Source: Mya arenaria
Taxonomy: Eukaryota > Mollusca > Bivalvia > Myida > Myidae
Length of the DNA: 64,000 bases
NCBI RefSeq assembly: GCF_026914265.1
Contig: NC_069135.1
Location: forward strand, 62,238,738-62,302,737
Reading direction: 5' to 3'
Shown: positions 11,994 to 23,732 of the stretch, one piece after another
Numbering within the stretch: position 1 is the stretch's first letter
Layout of the letters: each line of letters begins with the position of its first letter
The notes under the pieces: generated by a model
Seen by the model: only the letters and a program-made list of their open reading frames with translations
The model's database searches: none
Told to the model about the DNA's origin: nothing
Position numbers and translations under genes: made by a program

Positions 11994-13357
11994 TAATCAC
12001 TTATGAGGGTATTATTTATTATAGCAAATAAAGTTCTAAAATTTGTGACGAGGCAACCTTTTGTCAATTAAAAAGCCACACATATGTAAAGAAATTGCTT
12101 ACACCTAAGCTAGGTAAGATAACAATTCTTACGAAAATCAAGATATTTACGTTGCCAACACTAGCCTCTAGCAAGTTATGCAAGTTCTAGACGATCAGAT
12201 AAAAAAAAATATTCAGAACTTTTACATTTAGAACAAATAGACAATCCTATGTGGAACTTTATTCTCCAATCCCTTTGATTTACTCGTATAAACCTCTAAA
12301 AATGAAAAGAAGAAACCATAATCACTGTTTACAACCATATTCCACTCATTGGCAATATAACGAGGACGCGTTGGGGCATTTTTAACACATAACAACATGT
12401 AATGGCTCCAATGAATGCCCGCCGTGTTATATTTTAAACAAAATGAGACATGTTGATCTAAAAACTAAAAGTTACTGGAATTTTACTTGTTTGCATTTTA
12501 TGGAGTCATACAGAAAAAAGATTCATTATGTGTGAAAAGTGATAAAAAAGCTTAGAACAATGATAAATTATTACTCAAAATAGTCTCTTATTATGGATTA
12601 TTGAAAAATATTCTTCCAAATCTTAAACCTAGGTCAAAACGTTTAATTATATGATATGTCAGTTTATACAAAATGTCACTTGGGTAAATGTTTCGATGTT
12701 AAACTTGGTAGGATTGTTACCCGGTTCCTAGGTATATAATCACTATATCATGTCAAATTTATTTAATAAATAAAAAACAATCGGTTGTGTTTATTCTTCG
12801 AAAACCCTGTTAATGATAAGTAAACTTTTAGCTTTTTGCATAAATATAAAATTGCAACACTATTTTATCTTACTTGGTCAGACAGTTTGCCTTTTTAAAC
12901 CTTGTTGAAGTTCTTTTGAGGCTGGTAAAATTAACGTTTTAAAACAAGCCTATAGTATTCCTGTGAGCGTAAGAGAGTTTTTTAACACTTCGTTATATTG
13001 TGTTTAGACTTCGATAAGTGGCGATGTATTTGTCAACGCTGTTTTGCATATATATCAATGATCATAACCGGTCGTTGCCTTGTTAGATAATTTCAAACTA
13101 GTAAATGCGAGTATTAATTGGGCGTATAACGCATTATAATTCCTAAATTCTTGCTTCTCTCTCCCATAACGTTTTAGTTCTGACATAGAATGAAGCTTTA
13201 AGTCAGTAGAGCCGAAAGTGTGATCATTTAAAATACATGTTTTCTTTATAATACTTACAAGGCGACATATGTCAAAATCACGTTGTTGTTGTTGTTGGTA
13301 TTTTTGTGGGGTTTTTTCGTCACTGTCTTTGGTTGCAGACTTAAAAATCCAACTTAA
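11994..13357. other. Spacer block, partly duplicated at 42040-42928
   Basis: No gene is seen. From about 12500 the sequence matches 42060-42928 ('gtgataaaaaagcttagaacaatg', 'ggtcagacagtttgcctttttaaac'-type landmarks). The first 500 bases are single-copy here. Confidence 0.55.
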
Positions 13358-13372
13358 ACAAACATGGGCTTA

Positions 13373-13652
13373 GTGGCGGATCCGTGGTTTAGTGGTAACA
13401 CACTTGACTGTCAATCGAGGGATGGTCGGTTCGATTCCCCGCCGCACCACTGATAATCTTCCTGGACGACGTTAAATGGGGGTCCAGTGTGACAATTTTA
13501 TACACGAATGCACGTAAACCAGAACCAGGGGAGCTCTAACCAAGGCTACTCTCTGTCTGTGCACTATGCTCCAAAAACCTGAAATGACTAACAATCTTAT
13601 TGGAGCACCCGCAGAATGGGCAAGGCCCGAGTGCGAGTATAAATAAGCTTAC
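13373..13652 (+). mobile_element. tRNA-Asp-derived SINE, copy 1
   Basis: The head (13373-13451) folds as a tRNA-like sequence: box A GTGGTTTAGTGG, anticodon stem CTTGA/TCGAG around loop ctgtcaa (anticodon GTC, Asp), and box B GGTTCGATTCC, a perfect RNA polymerase III B box. The body follows with the conserved-looking 'gacgttaaatgggggtcc' and ends 'gtgcgagtataaataagctt'. It is flanked by 15-bp direct repeats acaaacatgggctta (13358-13372) and acaaacatggactta (13653-13667), one mismatch, as expected for LINE-mobilised SINEs. The central motif recalls the Meta-type SINE domain of molluscs (memory, unverified). It is not a functional tRNA gene: the acceptor arm pairs poorly. Confidence 0.8.
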
Positions 13653-13667
13653 ACAAACATGGACTTA

Positions 13668-14149
13668 CTTAACCACATTCCACTGCGACCGCACCACACT
13701 CCATAAACCACCGTTGTATACTGGGAACCATTACAAATCTCAAATCTGCTGCCTGGTACCATTATTGTTTGAATGTGTTGTAATCGCAAACAAGAAATTA
13801 GTAACGTTAATCATAATTACCGTTGTGTACGTAAATTATATTAACGCTTATGATAACCTGAGTAGTAAACGTATATTACAAATCGCTTATGATAATTTGA
13901 TTTATGCATGCTTAATGTATAAACGCTAATGGTATTCTTAATGATATTACGTTAACGCTTATGATAACCTGAGTAATGCGTCTATATTGTATTAACCCGT
14001 ACGATCACCTGAACAAGAGCTGTCACAGATACAGCGCGCTCGACTATTCCGCCGCTTTTCAGTGTAAGGATTGAACAGTTTTGGCGAAACATGCATGGAT
14101 CACTGGTAGATTAGATTTCAATGCAATACATGATGTGCGGAGATATTAA
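13668..14149. other. Upstream of copy 3: minisatellite remnant and interspersed repeat
   Basis: Three or four units of the 40-bp minisatellite occur at about 13840-14010. They are followed by 'gagctgtcacagatacagcg..ctcgactattccgccgctttt' (14019-14060), a short phrase that recurs near 15793, 47588 and 55310 and so behaves as an interspersed repeat. No gene. Confidence 0.5.
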
Positions 14150-14495
14150 CAAAACTGTGATAACATGCACGCAAGATCCAGCAACTGGTTCGTTGTACGT
14201 ATCATGTAATAGCAAACTTTCAATAACAGAAATAAAAAGTGACGGCAATGTAAAGTTACTTGTGAAGTCAGACAAGCTGGGTTTTCCTCATGGTCTGTGC
14301 ATGGACATTGATGGTTCAGTCATCGTGTGTAGCAGCAATAGAAAAGACGTGTTTAGGGCCAAGAAAAATGGAGACATCCAGAGTGTTTTACCACAACATC
14401 TGGACTTTAACCCTAGGGCAGTAGCTCTTGATAAATGTACAAAGCGATTGTTTATCGGCGGAGATTGTGATAGACTTTTTGAGTTCCAAATCTAA
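14150..14495 (+). pseudogene. B-box/NHL gene copy 3, C-terminal propeller fragment only
   Basis: From ACGCAAGATCC at about 14168 the frame matches the last 110 residues of the intact protein (SLYVSCNSKLSITEIKS, GLCMDIDGSVIVCS, natural end EFQI, TAA 14493-14495). The frame itself is unbroken; everything 5' of it, including B-boxes, coiled coil and most of the propeller, is missing and replaced by repeat DNA. An ORF could start at 14121 but this ATG lies in unrelated sequence. Structurally this is a 5'-truncated duplicate. Confidence 0.8.
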
Positions 14496-17100
14496 ATTTT
14501 GCTAATCATGATACAAAAGAGTTTGTCTCCGGATGCTGTAAATCTGACATTGTCTTACGAAACCCAACAATAGTGAGTTTTTATTCGATGTTAAATTGAC
14601 ATTTGACTTATATTGAATTGTATGTAGGCTAATTTAGCCATGAATATTTAAATTAGTGCGTTTGTTGTAACTTTACTGGAATTTTCTTCATGGCTGACTG
14701 CTGTTGAGACTGGTGTACCTACATTACTCGGGATTAGTTGTTAAAAAATGAATAGCATCTTAAAAATAACATATCAAGAAAAGTGTTATTAATTCAGTAT
14801 AGGATTTATTGATACATTGTTCGTATTATTACGTTCATAAAGTGTGGAACGTAAAACGTAAAATACACGTTTTGAAAGTGACCTACTTTTTGAATACACT
14901 GTCATCTATAAACAGTGCGATGCACATTACCGTACTAATGCATTGTACCAGTTCATATAATATAGTTAGATCGTTAACCGTTTTACATGTTAAAATTGAC
15001 AAGCTAAAAGTGATTTGATTTAGTAGGTCTTTATCCATGACTGTAAAAACTGTATGTAAATGCACATGACTCTTGTAATAGACCACAAAAACTGAGTCCA
15101 TGTGTAGTTGAAATTTATAATAGAATGTGTCAAATTTCAATGAAAATCAGTTTATGAAACATACCTGGAATGATGTTTGATTTACATAAACAGTTTATGT
15201 TTAGATAGAAGTAACAGTGCGTAATATTATGCGTGTATTAACTGTTAACACACTTATAAAACACTGGTATGAAATGGAAAACTCCTATAAACTGAAAAAC
15301 TCCTGGCAGGTCTTCTGTACTGCTCTAGCAGAAAAATAAGCTTAATGGTGGGCGAGTGAGTGAATGAGTTAGTGAGTGAGTGAGTGAGTGAGCGAGCGAG
15401 TGAGTGAGTGAGTGAGTGAGTTTTGCAGGAAAGCGAGTAACCAACAGAAGGATTCGTCGCTCAAGCCTTTCAGCACTAACAGTGCGTTCATTCGTTTAGC
15501 GGATACCATCGTACAATTTTAGTACCAGGTACTCAATCATTACAGCAATACCATCTCATGTTCGGTACTTTTTTAATGCTTTATGTCAGCCTTGTCGCCT
15601 GCTGCTTGTTGAAGAGAATTAATAAAATGTTTACTCAGACTTCATTTATAATATACGCTGTGTTAATTCTGCGGCGTAAAATGATTATACAGTTGACCAC
15701 AGTTTTAAAATGAACCTTTATTGCATAAACGTTGTATTCAGCATTATGAAACAATATGAAAATGCATGTTGATAAAAGAGTATACCAGTTAACAAAAGCT
15801 GTTGTAAGACAGCGCGCTCGAATACGCCGCTTTGACTTAGAAGTGAATACAATAACGATGTAATATGTGCCTGTCAAAAGCAGTAAAACAATCTAATTAA
15901 AAAGAGAACAAGAATCGCGATGTGACAAAACCAGGTTTTTAATGATTAGCAGAAGAAATTCAGTTTTAGAACCAGTGACCTTGACCCTAGGGGGCCAAAA
16001 GGTAATCCATGAAAGTTCTGCATAAACTTGTACATAATCCTATATACCAAGTTTGGTCACACTATGTCAACCCTAACTTGAGTTATTCAGTACTAACCAT
16101 ATTTCTGTTTTTAGCAACAGTGACCTTGACCATAACGTTCGGGGCCAAAAACACAATCTTAGGAAAGGTCTATTTAAACTCTTCCTACATACCAAGTTTG
16201 GTCACAATATGTAGACCCTTACTTAAGTTATTCAATACCAACCCTTTTTCTATCAATAGTAACCTTGACCTTGATCCTAGCTACGGGCCTAAAACGCATT
16301 CCCATAAAAGGTCTCCATAACCGCTTCGTATATACCAAGTTTGGTCTCTTTATGTAAAACCTAGCTAAAATTATTTGATACATAATGTGACTTTGACGCT
16401 GCCCATTCACCAGCCTGCCCGAACAATGACGCAAGTCATTCAAATAACTTGTTTTCCCTTTATGAAAATGTGGTTAAAAATATAAAAATGTGCCTTTAAA
16501 AAAAAATCAAAATAAAAAAATAATCATTCAAGGGCCATAATTTGCATATTCAGCTTTAAAATGGAGGTATGTTCGTTTTTGTAAGATAATCGTCAATAAT
16601 TTTGCGAAGTAATAAGTGCATTGAATGAAGGGTATAGAAGTTTTGTTTTATTAAAATCCCAACTTGCTCTAAAACTTTAATCTGCCCTAACTTTAACCTA
16701 AGTCAATCAGGTGCCATAACTTGTATTAAGGATACTATGAGTTATGTTACCGCATTGTGTGATGGTCCTGAACAACTGTGTGAAGTATTAAGTCAATTGA
16801 ACGAAGGGTATAGAAGTTATTAACAAATATCCCAACCTGCCCTAAAGCTTTAACCTAAGTTCCATAGTCAATCGGGCCATAATTTGTATAAAGGATTATA
16901 TGGAGTTATCTTAGCTCATTATGTGATGGCCCTGAACAACTGTGTGAAGTATTAAGTCAATTGTATGAATGGTATTGGACTTATAAGTAAAAATCCCAAC
17001 TTGCCCTAAAACTTTAACTAGACGCCGACGCTGGGGTGAGTAGTATAGGCCTCCTTATTCTTCGAATAGTCGTGCTAAAAAAAGACAAGAGCACCACTAA
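14496..17100. other. 3' flank of copy 3 with microsatellite and degenerate repeats
   Basis: The block parallels 46387-48640 almost end to end. It contains a (GAGT)n microsatellite (15351-15422), then 15960-16440, a degenerate repeat with 'gtgaccttgacc' and 'accaagtttggtcac' recurring about every 150-160 bp, and 16520-17020 with repeated 'aacaactgtgtgaagtatta'. No coding signal is credible. Confidence 0.55.
15351..15422. repeat. (GAGT)n microsatellite
   Basis: Tetranucleotide run with minor interruptions (one GCGA unit pair). A paralogous, shorter, differently interrupted array lies at 47155-47214, so the locus predates the duplication. Confidence 0.95.
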
Positions 17101-18431
17101 GTGAACATCAACGCTGGTAACCTCGAAGTCGAAGAAGGGACATGTCTCAATAAACTTGTATTAAAGCCAGAGGTATGAGTTGCTATGGTAATAATATAAA
17201 TAAGTTTTTGGCAACACATCTACTATATTCGGTTTGCATATCTTTATCTTGTTTTGAGGTCAATATTAATGTGTTTGCCCAACGCCGATGACATCGCCCT
17301 TATTTCTGGCTGATACAGCTACATGTAAGCTGTGCTAGTGGTCTGCGCGTTGTGAAGGCTTCAACCAACTGTCTCCAGTATTAAGACGGTTACATTTTTT
17401 GGTCTGATTTCTCTTACAATCTTCAACTTCTGGAAAGCTGAAGGATATAAAAAAAATCAAATAGTCATGGATAAACACCAACACTATCTATTAATGGACA
17501 GTTACTATCTTTCTTTTTCGTTTGTATTTAAGTATACCTTGTAGAAAAGTATATACAAAATAGACATTCTCAGTAAATTAATTAGCTCCATAGTGCAGAA
17601 ATCATATCCGACTCAGAAAGTCCAAGCCTTATTTTCAAAATAAAATTAAATCTTGTTTAGATTGGAATGTGTGTATAGTCTTGACTAACAACACCAATCA
17701 AGCTGTTGTGATGTCTATTTGAGATATTAAAACTATTTCAAAAATTAATTTGTCCAAATCTACACTTTGGGGGTCACTCAAAAACTTTTGTTATATGCTT
17801 ATTATCAAGCATTACCTACACATGAAATTGCCTTGTTCAAACCCAATAATATGTATCCCCTGTACACAATTTTTTTTATATAGCCCTTGTAACAATTGTC
17901 TTAAACTATCGGAGTTGTTTAACCTTGGTTTATGTTTAAATGGACTAATTCATGGTTTGTGAAGTACACTTTTTACAGGTTTTGTTTCAATACGACATTA
18001 AGTGTGTCAAATCGTCAGGAGTGGTAAAACTAAAATACTGACAGCTGGAAGCCTTCAACAAATATTGTATAAGCTCAAATATTGTCTTTGAAATCACAAT
18101 TTCCAAAATCGTTGCTTACGCATTTCAGCAAAATACTGTGGCATGATTGGTTGACTTACATTATCGCTCAATGCTTTTATTAAGTAAAAATTAATATATG
18201 ATCGAGTGGTTAAGTTTTCGCCTTTCTAATTGTTCTTGACTGTACCAGTGTGGTTTCGCTTACGACTTAAACCAGATTCTCCTTTCGTACTTTGATTGAA
18301 CCTTATTCTGCAATTTCGGTATCACAGAGTAAACTAATTATGGTGTTTTCAGATGCATTACCAAGAAAACTACTTTTGCTGCAAACACATGAGAGTCCCT
18401 TTTAGGCACTGATACATTTATCTGTAACTAT
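17101..18431. other. Duplicated unit lacking the zinc-finger exon; left half of upstream region of intact gene
   Basis: 17100-17415 matches 1340-1620. At about 17417-17430 the sequence jumps to the equivalent of 2628 ('aagctgaaggatat'), so roughly 1 kb including the entire zinc-finger terminal exon is deleted in this unit. The remainder matches 2641-3482 up to the hAT insertion at 18432. Confidence 0.6.
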
Positions 18432-18922
18432 TAGGGATGGCAACGAGTACCTGAGTACTCAATATTCGATCGATCGTCCGAGTGCTCGAGTACCAAATCA
18501 CTACTCGAGTACTCGGACAAAAATAAAAAAAATCGATTAAAATCACAAAATACGCGATTTACAGACGAAGTAACAGATTTGGTTAGTTGCCAAGAGGACA
18601 ATATACGGTCCCTCTAATCCCCGCTATGTACACAATTGACCCTAATAAATTAGTTGAGAGTTGCAAACTGTCAACAAAGGGCCCCTTTTTTCACTGATGT
18701 CAATTAGCGAAGTTTTGATAGCGGAACTTTCACCTACACAATTCTATTGTTTACCAATAAGAGTCCTTTCGCCAATGGATGCGAACGAGTAGCGACCGTT
18801 ACGAGCATTGATTTCTTAATGGGCGTATTTTAATTATTTTTGTAATGATTATCACAATTGATTGGTTGATATCTGAAATCAAGAATTATGAATATTAATG
18901 AGGTAAACAACAATAATACAGT

Positions 18923-19087
18923 ACTATTAATGGCAAAATGTATCACGCTATACAAGCAGTTTATAAGAATGTGAATTGCTGCGTCAAGGTTAATGGCATG
19001 CTGTCAGAATGGCTCAACATAAAACTAGGTTTAAGACAGGGGTGTATTTTGTCCTCAATTTTATTTAATTGCTTTATGAAATTCTGA
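18923..19087 (+). pseudogene. Non-LTR retrotransposon reverse transcriptase fragment
   Basis: The + frame reads INGKMYHAIQAVYKNV, then VNGMLSEWLNIKLGLRQGC and ILFNCFM before TGA at 19085-19087. GLRQGCxLSxxLFN is the conserved LINE reverse transcriptase block just ahead of the catalytic YADD region, which is absent. Only about 54 codons survive, with no flanking LINE sequence identified. Confidence 0.75.
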
Positions 19088-19726
19088 TTTAAATAAGAAA
19101 TTGACCAATAATACGACCAACGCACAATATACGCCATGAACGATACATGCAGTCTCAACTCACCCTTACCAAAACAAACACCGTTTATGCTGACGAGACT
19201 AGTTTATTTGTGGCAACAACAGATACAAGGGGATGGCAACAACAAAAATCCAAACACAAGAGTGTACTATATAACTATTATTAACTTCTTTGCGTGTATA
19301 TAAAACTATACTATCATTTTTACGTATTTTCATACATAACGTTATAACGTTATAACATGAACAGAAGTATACATATATCACCCCCAAGCTGAGCATGTCA
19401 CAATCCTATCGAAAACATATGTGTCTAAATCAGTAACGTTTGTAAAAAGATAAGATCGAATATTATTCTCTGGGATACTGGCCGTCCAGGAAAAACCACG
19501 CTTATCTTTTTTTAAATGTGCAACGAAACCTGTACTCGTAACAATGCTCGAAACACTTTTAGTGTTTCTCAGACTAAAGCTCCAAATATGAGACAAGGAA
19601 TATATCTCAACATGCTCCGTTATACAAATTCAAAAATATAATTTAATTGTACATACAGTCTCATTGCCGTTATATTGTGAAATAATATAATTTTCACCAA
19701 ATTACATGTTCATCACGAAAATATAA

Positions 19727-19908
19727 TTCAAGTTTGATGTTGCCCGAACAGCAGTCTCGGTAGAAATGACCAAAGCCCACTTTACCCGCCTTACTAAGTC
19801 ATTTCCCGCGCTTTATAGCGCCACCTACAAAACTGACCAAACCAGTTTTTGACAGGCTATTTTGAGACAATTGTTCTCCGCTATACGATGTAACGCTGAG
19901 AACTATAT
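19727..19908 (-). repeat. Split direct repeat A2 of DIRS element
   Basis: 182 bp matching 24920-25101 (A1). It directly abuts B1 at 19909, forming the internal junction expected of the circular-intermediate replication model for this order. Confidence 0.85.
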
Positions 19909-19964
19909 GTCTCAACTCACCCTTACCAAAACAAACACCGTTTATGCTGACGAGACTAGTTTAT
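19909..19964 (-). repeat. Split direct repeat B1 (partner B2 at 19152-19207)
   Basis: 56 bp beginning gtctcaactcacccttacc and ending gacgagactagtttat, repeated exactly at 19152-19207. Confidence 0.85.
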
Positions 19965-20264
19965 AGATCTATTAGCAAATTTTGAAGAGTATTTTATATT
20001 TTCGTGATTCTTCATTACATATTATTTCCAATTCATGATTTCAACTTTGATGATTTTGTTCTCAATAATTTATTGTACAATGAATCCTTTATATAACCGT
20101 CCTTTGCCTGGTCAGTTTCCATCTACCGTGCCTCTTTATACATCTATCAGATATACCATCCGCGTCTGCTGCGGATGTAGCACCGCTAGCTCGCATAAAT
20201 GCGTACCCAGCTTGAGATTTGGTGCTACCTGATTGATAATTTTGAAACAATACATTCCCTGGCC

Positions 20265-20969
20265 CTAGTGTAACTGATCTTTTTGTTTTTTAGTTATTAA
20301 TCGAAATGAGCCCATTGATTTTAAGACGGGTTTAAATAAAAATTCATCTGAAGTTTCATCAAGTCCTGCCAAATTCATATAACGTTGTAACATGATATAT
20401 GGACAAGCAATTGGGCTACGTTTAGCTATCAAAACCTCCCTTCCCTCCCTATAAATGTCAGTTGTACTTAATCTTATCTTGAGCACTATATGATCAGTTT
20501 GAAAATTCACGTCCGAACAACGGAGGTTGCTCATTTCGTTATAACGCAAAAGCCCAGCTTAGCACAGTAATGTCATAGCTTAATCTCTTACATTTGTTAG
20601 TGACATGTCTTTCTCCACTGAAGAACACAAATCTATGAGCATTGTGGAATCTACAACATCTTTCTTATTCCTAAGTTTAGAACATAGTCTTTTGGCGGCA
20701 TCACATAAATGTTTCACAAAACCACTATCCGTAGGATCTGCCAATCCGTGTATAGAATGAATCCATTTAATGGCATAAATTGCCAAAGAAATGACAGTGT
20801 AAGATTTTCCATTATCAAGCATATGAGATGTGTATATTGCCACTGACATAGCATTCGCTGGTCGGCATGACAAATGCATTGAATCACAAGACTTTTCAAA
20901 ACTTTTGAAACAACCACCATACTTCTCCGTTGTAGACGGCGCCCTCGATTGTAAAACATAGCGTGCCAT
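20265..20969 (-). pseudogene. DIRS tyrosine recombinase, broken and C-terminally truncated
   Basis: The N-terminal core-binding part (about 20969-20583) has SRAPSTTEKYGGCFKSFEK and a helical region around IYAIKWIHSIHGL. After two in-frame stops (20580-20582 and about 20562) the same frame resumes with AGLLRYNEMSNLRCSDV, whose RYNE carries the first catalytic arginine position of the family. The frame ends after KKQKDQLH at 20265. The HxxR block and the tyrosine nucleophile expected in the final third are not found. The role was integration of circular cDNA without target duplication. Confidence 0.8.
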
Positions 20970-21612
20970 CTTTCCAGCGATATCATCCGATTTGCTAATG
21001 TCTATGCCAACCTATTTTATCTGTTGCTGAATTGTTGCTTTCAGACCAGGACCTGTCAAAATAATCAATGTATGAACATCAAACTTTTTCTTAAGAGCTA
21101 TCATATGAAAAGGTAACGGATTCTTACTGAAAACCCCGTTATAACCCTTTCCGATGCCAATCACTCCATGTTTTGGTAAAACCTTGTGTTCTCGTATATT
21201 ACTTTTAAATATACCTTCTTTTTTGTAAAAGACAAGTCCAAAATGGTGCCGACACCCAAAGCGGCACCACAAGCGTACATTCCGCATTCTCCTTTTCAAT
21301 CTTTGAAATACATTTTACGACCAACCTTGGTGGAGGCACAAGCCAATTGTTATATCCTTTCCAAGATTGACTGAAGGCATCAATACCTTCGGTTCCAGAA
21401 ACCCACCATCTTGAATTGAATCGCTTACATTGTTTATTGTTGGAAGTCAAGCAAACATATTTACTTCGTATTTCCCCCAAAGATTGTCAAAACAACAGAA
21501 CCACGTTTTTGATAAAAACCAGTCGTCACGGTCTCCACACCTGCTTAAAAAATCTGCTTGACAATTATCATTCCTTGGAATCTATTCTGGTTCTATCGAA
21601 ACATAATTATTC

Positions 21613-22755
21613 TCACAAAAATAAAAATTTATCAGATGCGATTAAATGTAAATCCTTTTTTTTGCTACCATTTTGCAAAATAGACTGTACGTTCTTATTA
21701 TCTGAATAAACTATTACAGTTTTATCCCTTATTATGTCCACTTGACTTGCCATAACCCGTCTGACAGCCTCAATTTCTCTCCATGTAGAACGTTTTTGCC
21801 GTTCTGACTCTGACCACGTACCGACTACAACTGAATCATTCAAACCCAAAGCTTTTGAAAAATCAAACATTTCAGATTCTTGTTTACTTAGTCCGCTCTC
21901 TTCCGGGACTGATCTACCCTTCGCTCTAGTTTTATGATCGTATAGCTTAATCTCTTTTTGAAGAATATATTACCCTTTTCCTGGAGTGAACATTTTTTTC
22001 TCTACAAGGGACAACTCAGCGTTACCAACTGCGAAACGCCCTACTTCTAGGCATGACACATTGCTCGCTTCCGGGAGCAACTTACTGCCCACTTCCAGGG
22101 AAGACCGACTGCCCACTTCCGGGGGCGACTTACTGCCCACTTCCGGGGGAGACTTACAGCCCGCCTCTGGGGGCGACTTACTGCCCACTTCCGGGGCGAC
22201 TTACTGCCCACTTCCGGGGGCGACTTACTGCCTACTTCCGGAGATGACATATTGACTACTTCCGGGGGCGACATTCTGCCCACTTCCAGGGGCGACTTAC
22301 GGCCCACTTCCGGGGACGAATTTCTACCCACTTCCGTGGGTGCGTTACCTCCAACTTCTGTAGTTTGCTTACAAGTATATGTCTTATGACACTTCTGTTT
22401 AGTAACCCTGACCAACTTACCGCCAACTTCCGGGAGTGCCGACTTCCGACATATTGCTCACGCCCAATGAAAACCTACTAGCTGCAGTCTGCGTTCTAAG
22501 ACTAACTTCTGTTTCTAAATTACCATTTACATGGGAATGTGCGCCTACTTCCGGACGCAACGGGCGCTCTTCCGGGAGTCCTTTATTATCAAAACCCGTT
22601 CTTTTTATATAACCGCCGTATCCATCAGCGCTAGCATCACAAAATACTGCATACTGAGATAAAGTTACAGACGTCAAGCTTCGTCCAGAATCATTAAGGA
22701 TACGCACGTTATCCTTCCAAAATATAAGCTCTTCAATGGCTTTTTGTGACACCAA
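21613..22755 (-). pseudogene. DIRS RNase H domain split by a minisatellite
   Basis: The first half (22755-22560) contains YAVFCDASADGYGGYI, the usual first acidic motif region. The second half (21870-21613) contains STWREIEAVRRVM and IVYSDNKNVQSIL, with the later catalytic Glu and Asp. In ordinary members these two halves are close together; here about 690 bp of repeat-rich DNA separates them. Both halves and the 3' part of the repeat (21970-22188) share one reading frame, while 22047-22415 is in another, consistent with a one-base loss in one repeat unit and separate stops. Confidence 0.75.
22042..22359. repeat. 24-bp (8-codon) minisatellite inside the RNase H coding region
   Basis: Thirteen or so consecutive units can be phased on 'acttcc' at 22067, 22091, 22115, 22139, 22163, 22187, 22210, 22234, 22258, 22282, 22306, 22330 and 22354: spacing 24 except one 23. 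On the sense (minus) strand each unit encodes a variant of EVGSKSPP. More diverged relatives ('acttccgg') continue to about 22560. Confidence 0.92.
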
Positions 22756-22943
22756 TACTGGCTAATTCCAGCTTGCCCTGGTGACTAAACAATTGTACAT
22801 TAACCTGGTAATCATACGAACTTTCTTGCCAACAACAAATTGCAAAGAATTTTTTTGACCAATAACTGAAGCCAATTAACTGGCCTGTATCACACTACAT
22901 TTATCTTTTAAGACAATGTCTAATACCTTTTGTAAAATATGTT

Positions 22944-23690
22944 CTAGTTTTTCAATCCTATGTGTCTGTATAAAACAAATCTGTTTATATCAAAGTTGAT
23001 AAAATATCCGAGCCACTCTGCCTTAAGACTAGGCAGCCAATTACATTTTTCGTTTTCCAACAAGAAACCAAAATCAATCAGAGATTGTTCAACATAATAG
23101 CTCGATTCTAGAGCTTCTGACAATGTTTCCTTTCCGCCGATGCTGTCATCTAGAAACATAATGACCTTGTGTCTTTTTGACCTCAGAAAATTTACTACGA
23201 CCCGTAAGACCTTAGTGAATATGTGACCAGCAACAGATACAACAAATGGCAATGAACCATATGTAAAATATTCCGTTTTACCGTTAACTTTCCAGGCGAA
23301 CCCCCAAAACGACCTATGTGGTTCGAATATATTAATGTGATGGTAGGCACCCTTGACGTCGTACGTGTACACATATGTTCCAGGTTTTAAAAGCTCATAT
23401 GCTAAATTTATGTCCTCTAAACAAATGTAAATGAGGATTTATATGTCTACAGTCTAGCAATAACCTGGGTTTTCCTGACTTCCCATACGCTACAGTCAGT
23501 GGGTTTACGATCATAGGTTTGTCTTAAACACCACCCCCTTGTCTAACAAACATTGTATTTCTTTGCTTACAAATTCTTTGTTTTCAAGGGCAGACTTATT
23601 GTTTTTTAATTCCGCCTCTTCACGTAGGGTTTTGAATGGCAATTTGTAGCCTTGCTCTATGACATCTATTATGTAAGAGTTATCAGAAAC
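22944..23690 (-). pseudogene. DIRS reverse transcriptase
   Basis: The core (23372-22944) shows YTYDVKGAYHHINIF, GSLPFVVSVAGHIFTK, the catalytic-block equivalent VIMFLDDSIGG, and WLGYFIN, all in the expected order for DIRS-order RT. N-terminal motifs (GKSGKPRLLLDCRHIN near 23490-23440) lie upstream, beyond stops and a frameshift around 23400-23530. The 5' part overlaps the gag 3' region in the same orientation. Catalytic aspartates are present, so decay is by stops rather than active-site change. Confidence 0.82.
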
Positions 23691-23732
23691 CTCTCGCCAT
23701 TTCGAAACATGTGTTTTAAGCCTACCAGCAGA

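Noticed and set aside
13373..13451. Functional tRNA-Asp gene
   Set aside because: Box A, box B and GTC loop are good, but the acceptor arm pairs poorly, it continues into a SINE body, and it has 15-bp target duplications.
14121..14167. Alternative N-terminus for B-box copy 3
   Set aside because: The ATG at 14121 lies in interspersed-repeat DNA with no counterpart in the other copies.
21986..22255. Plus-strand ORFs over the 24-bp repeat
   Set aside because: Antisense shadows of the minisatellite; the minus strand holds the RNase H frame.
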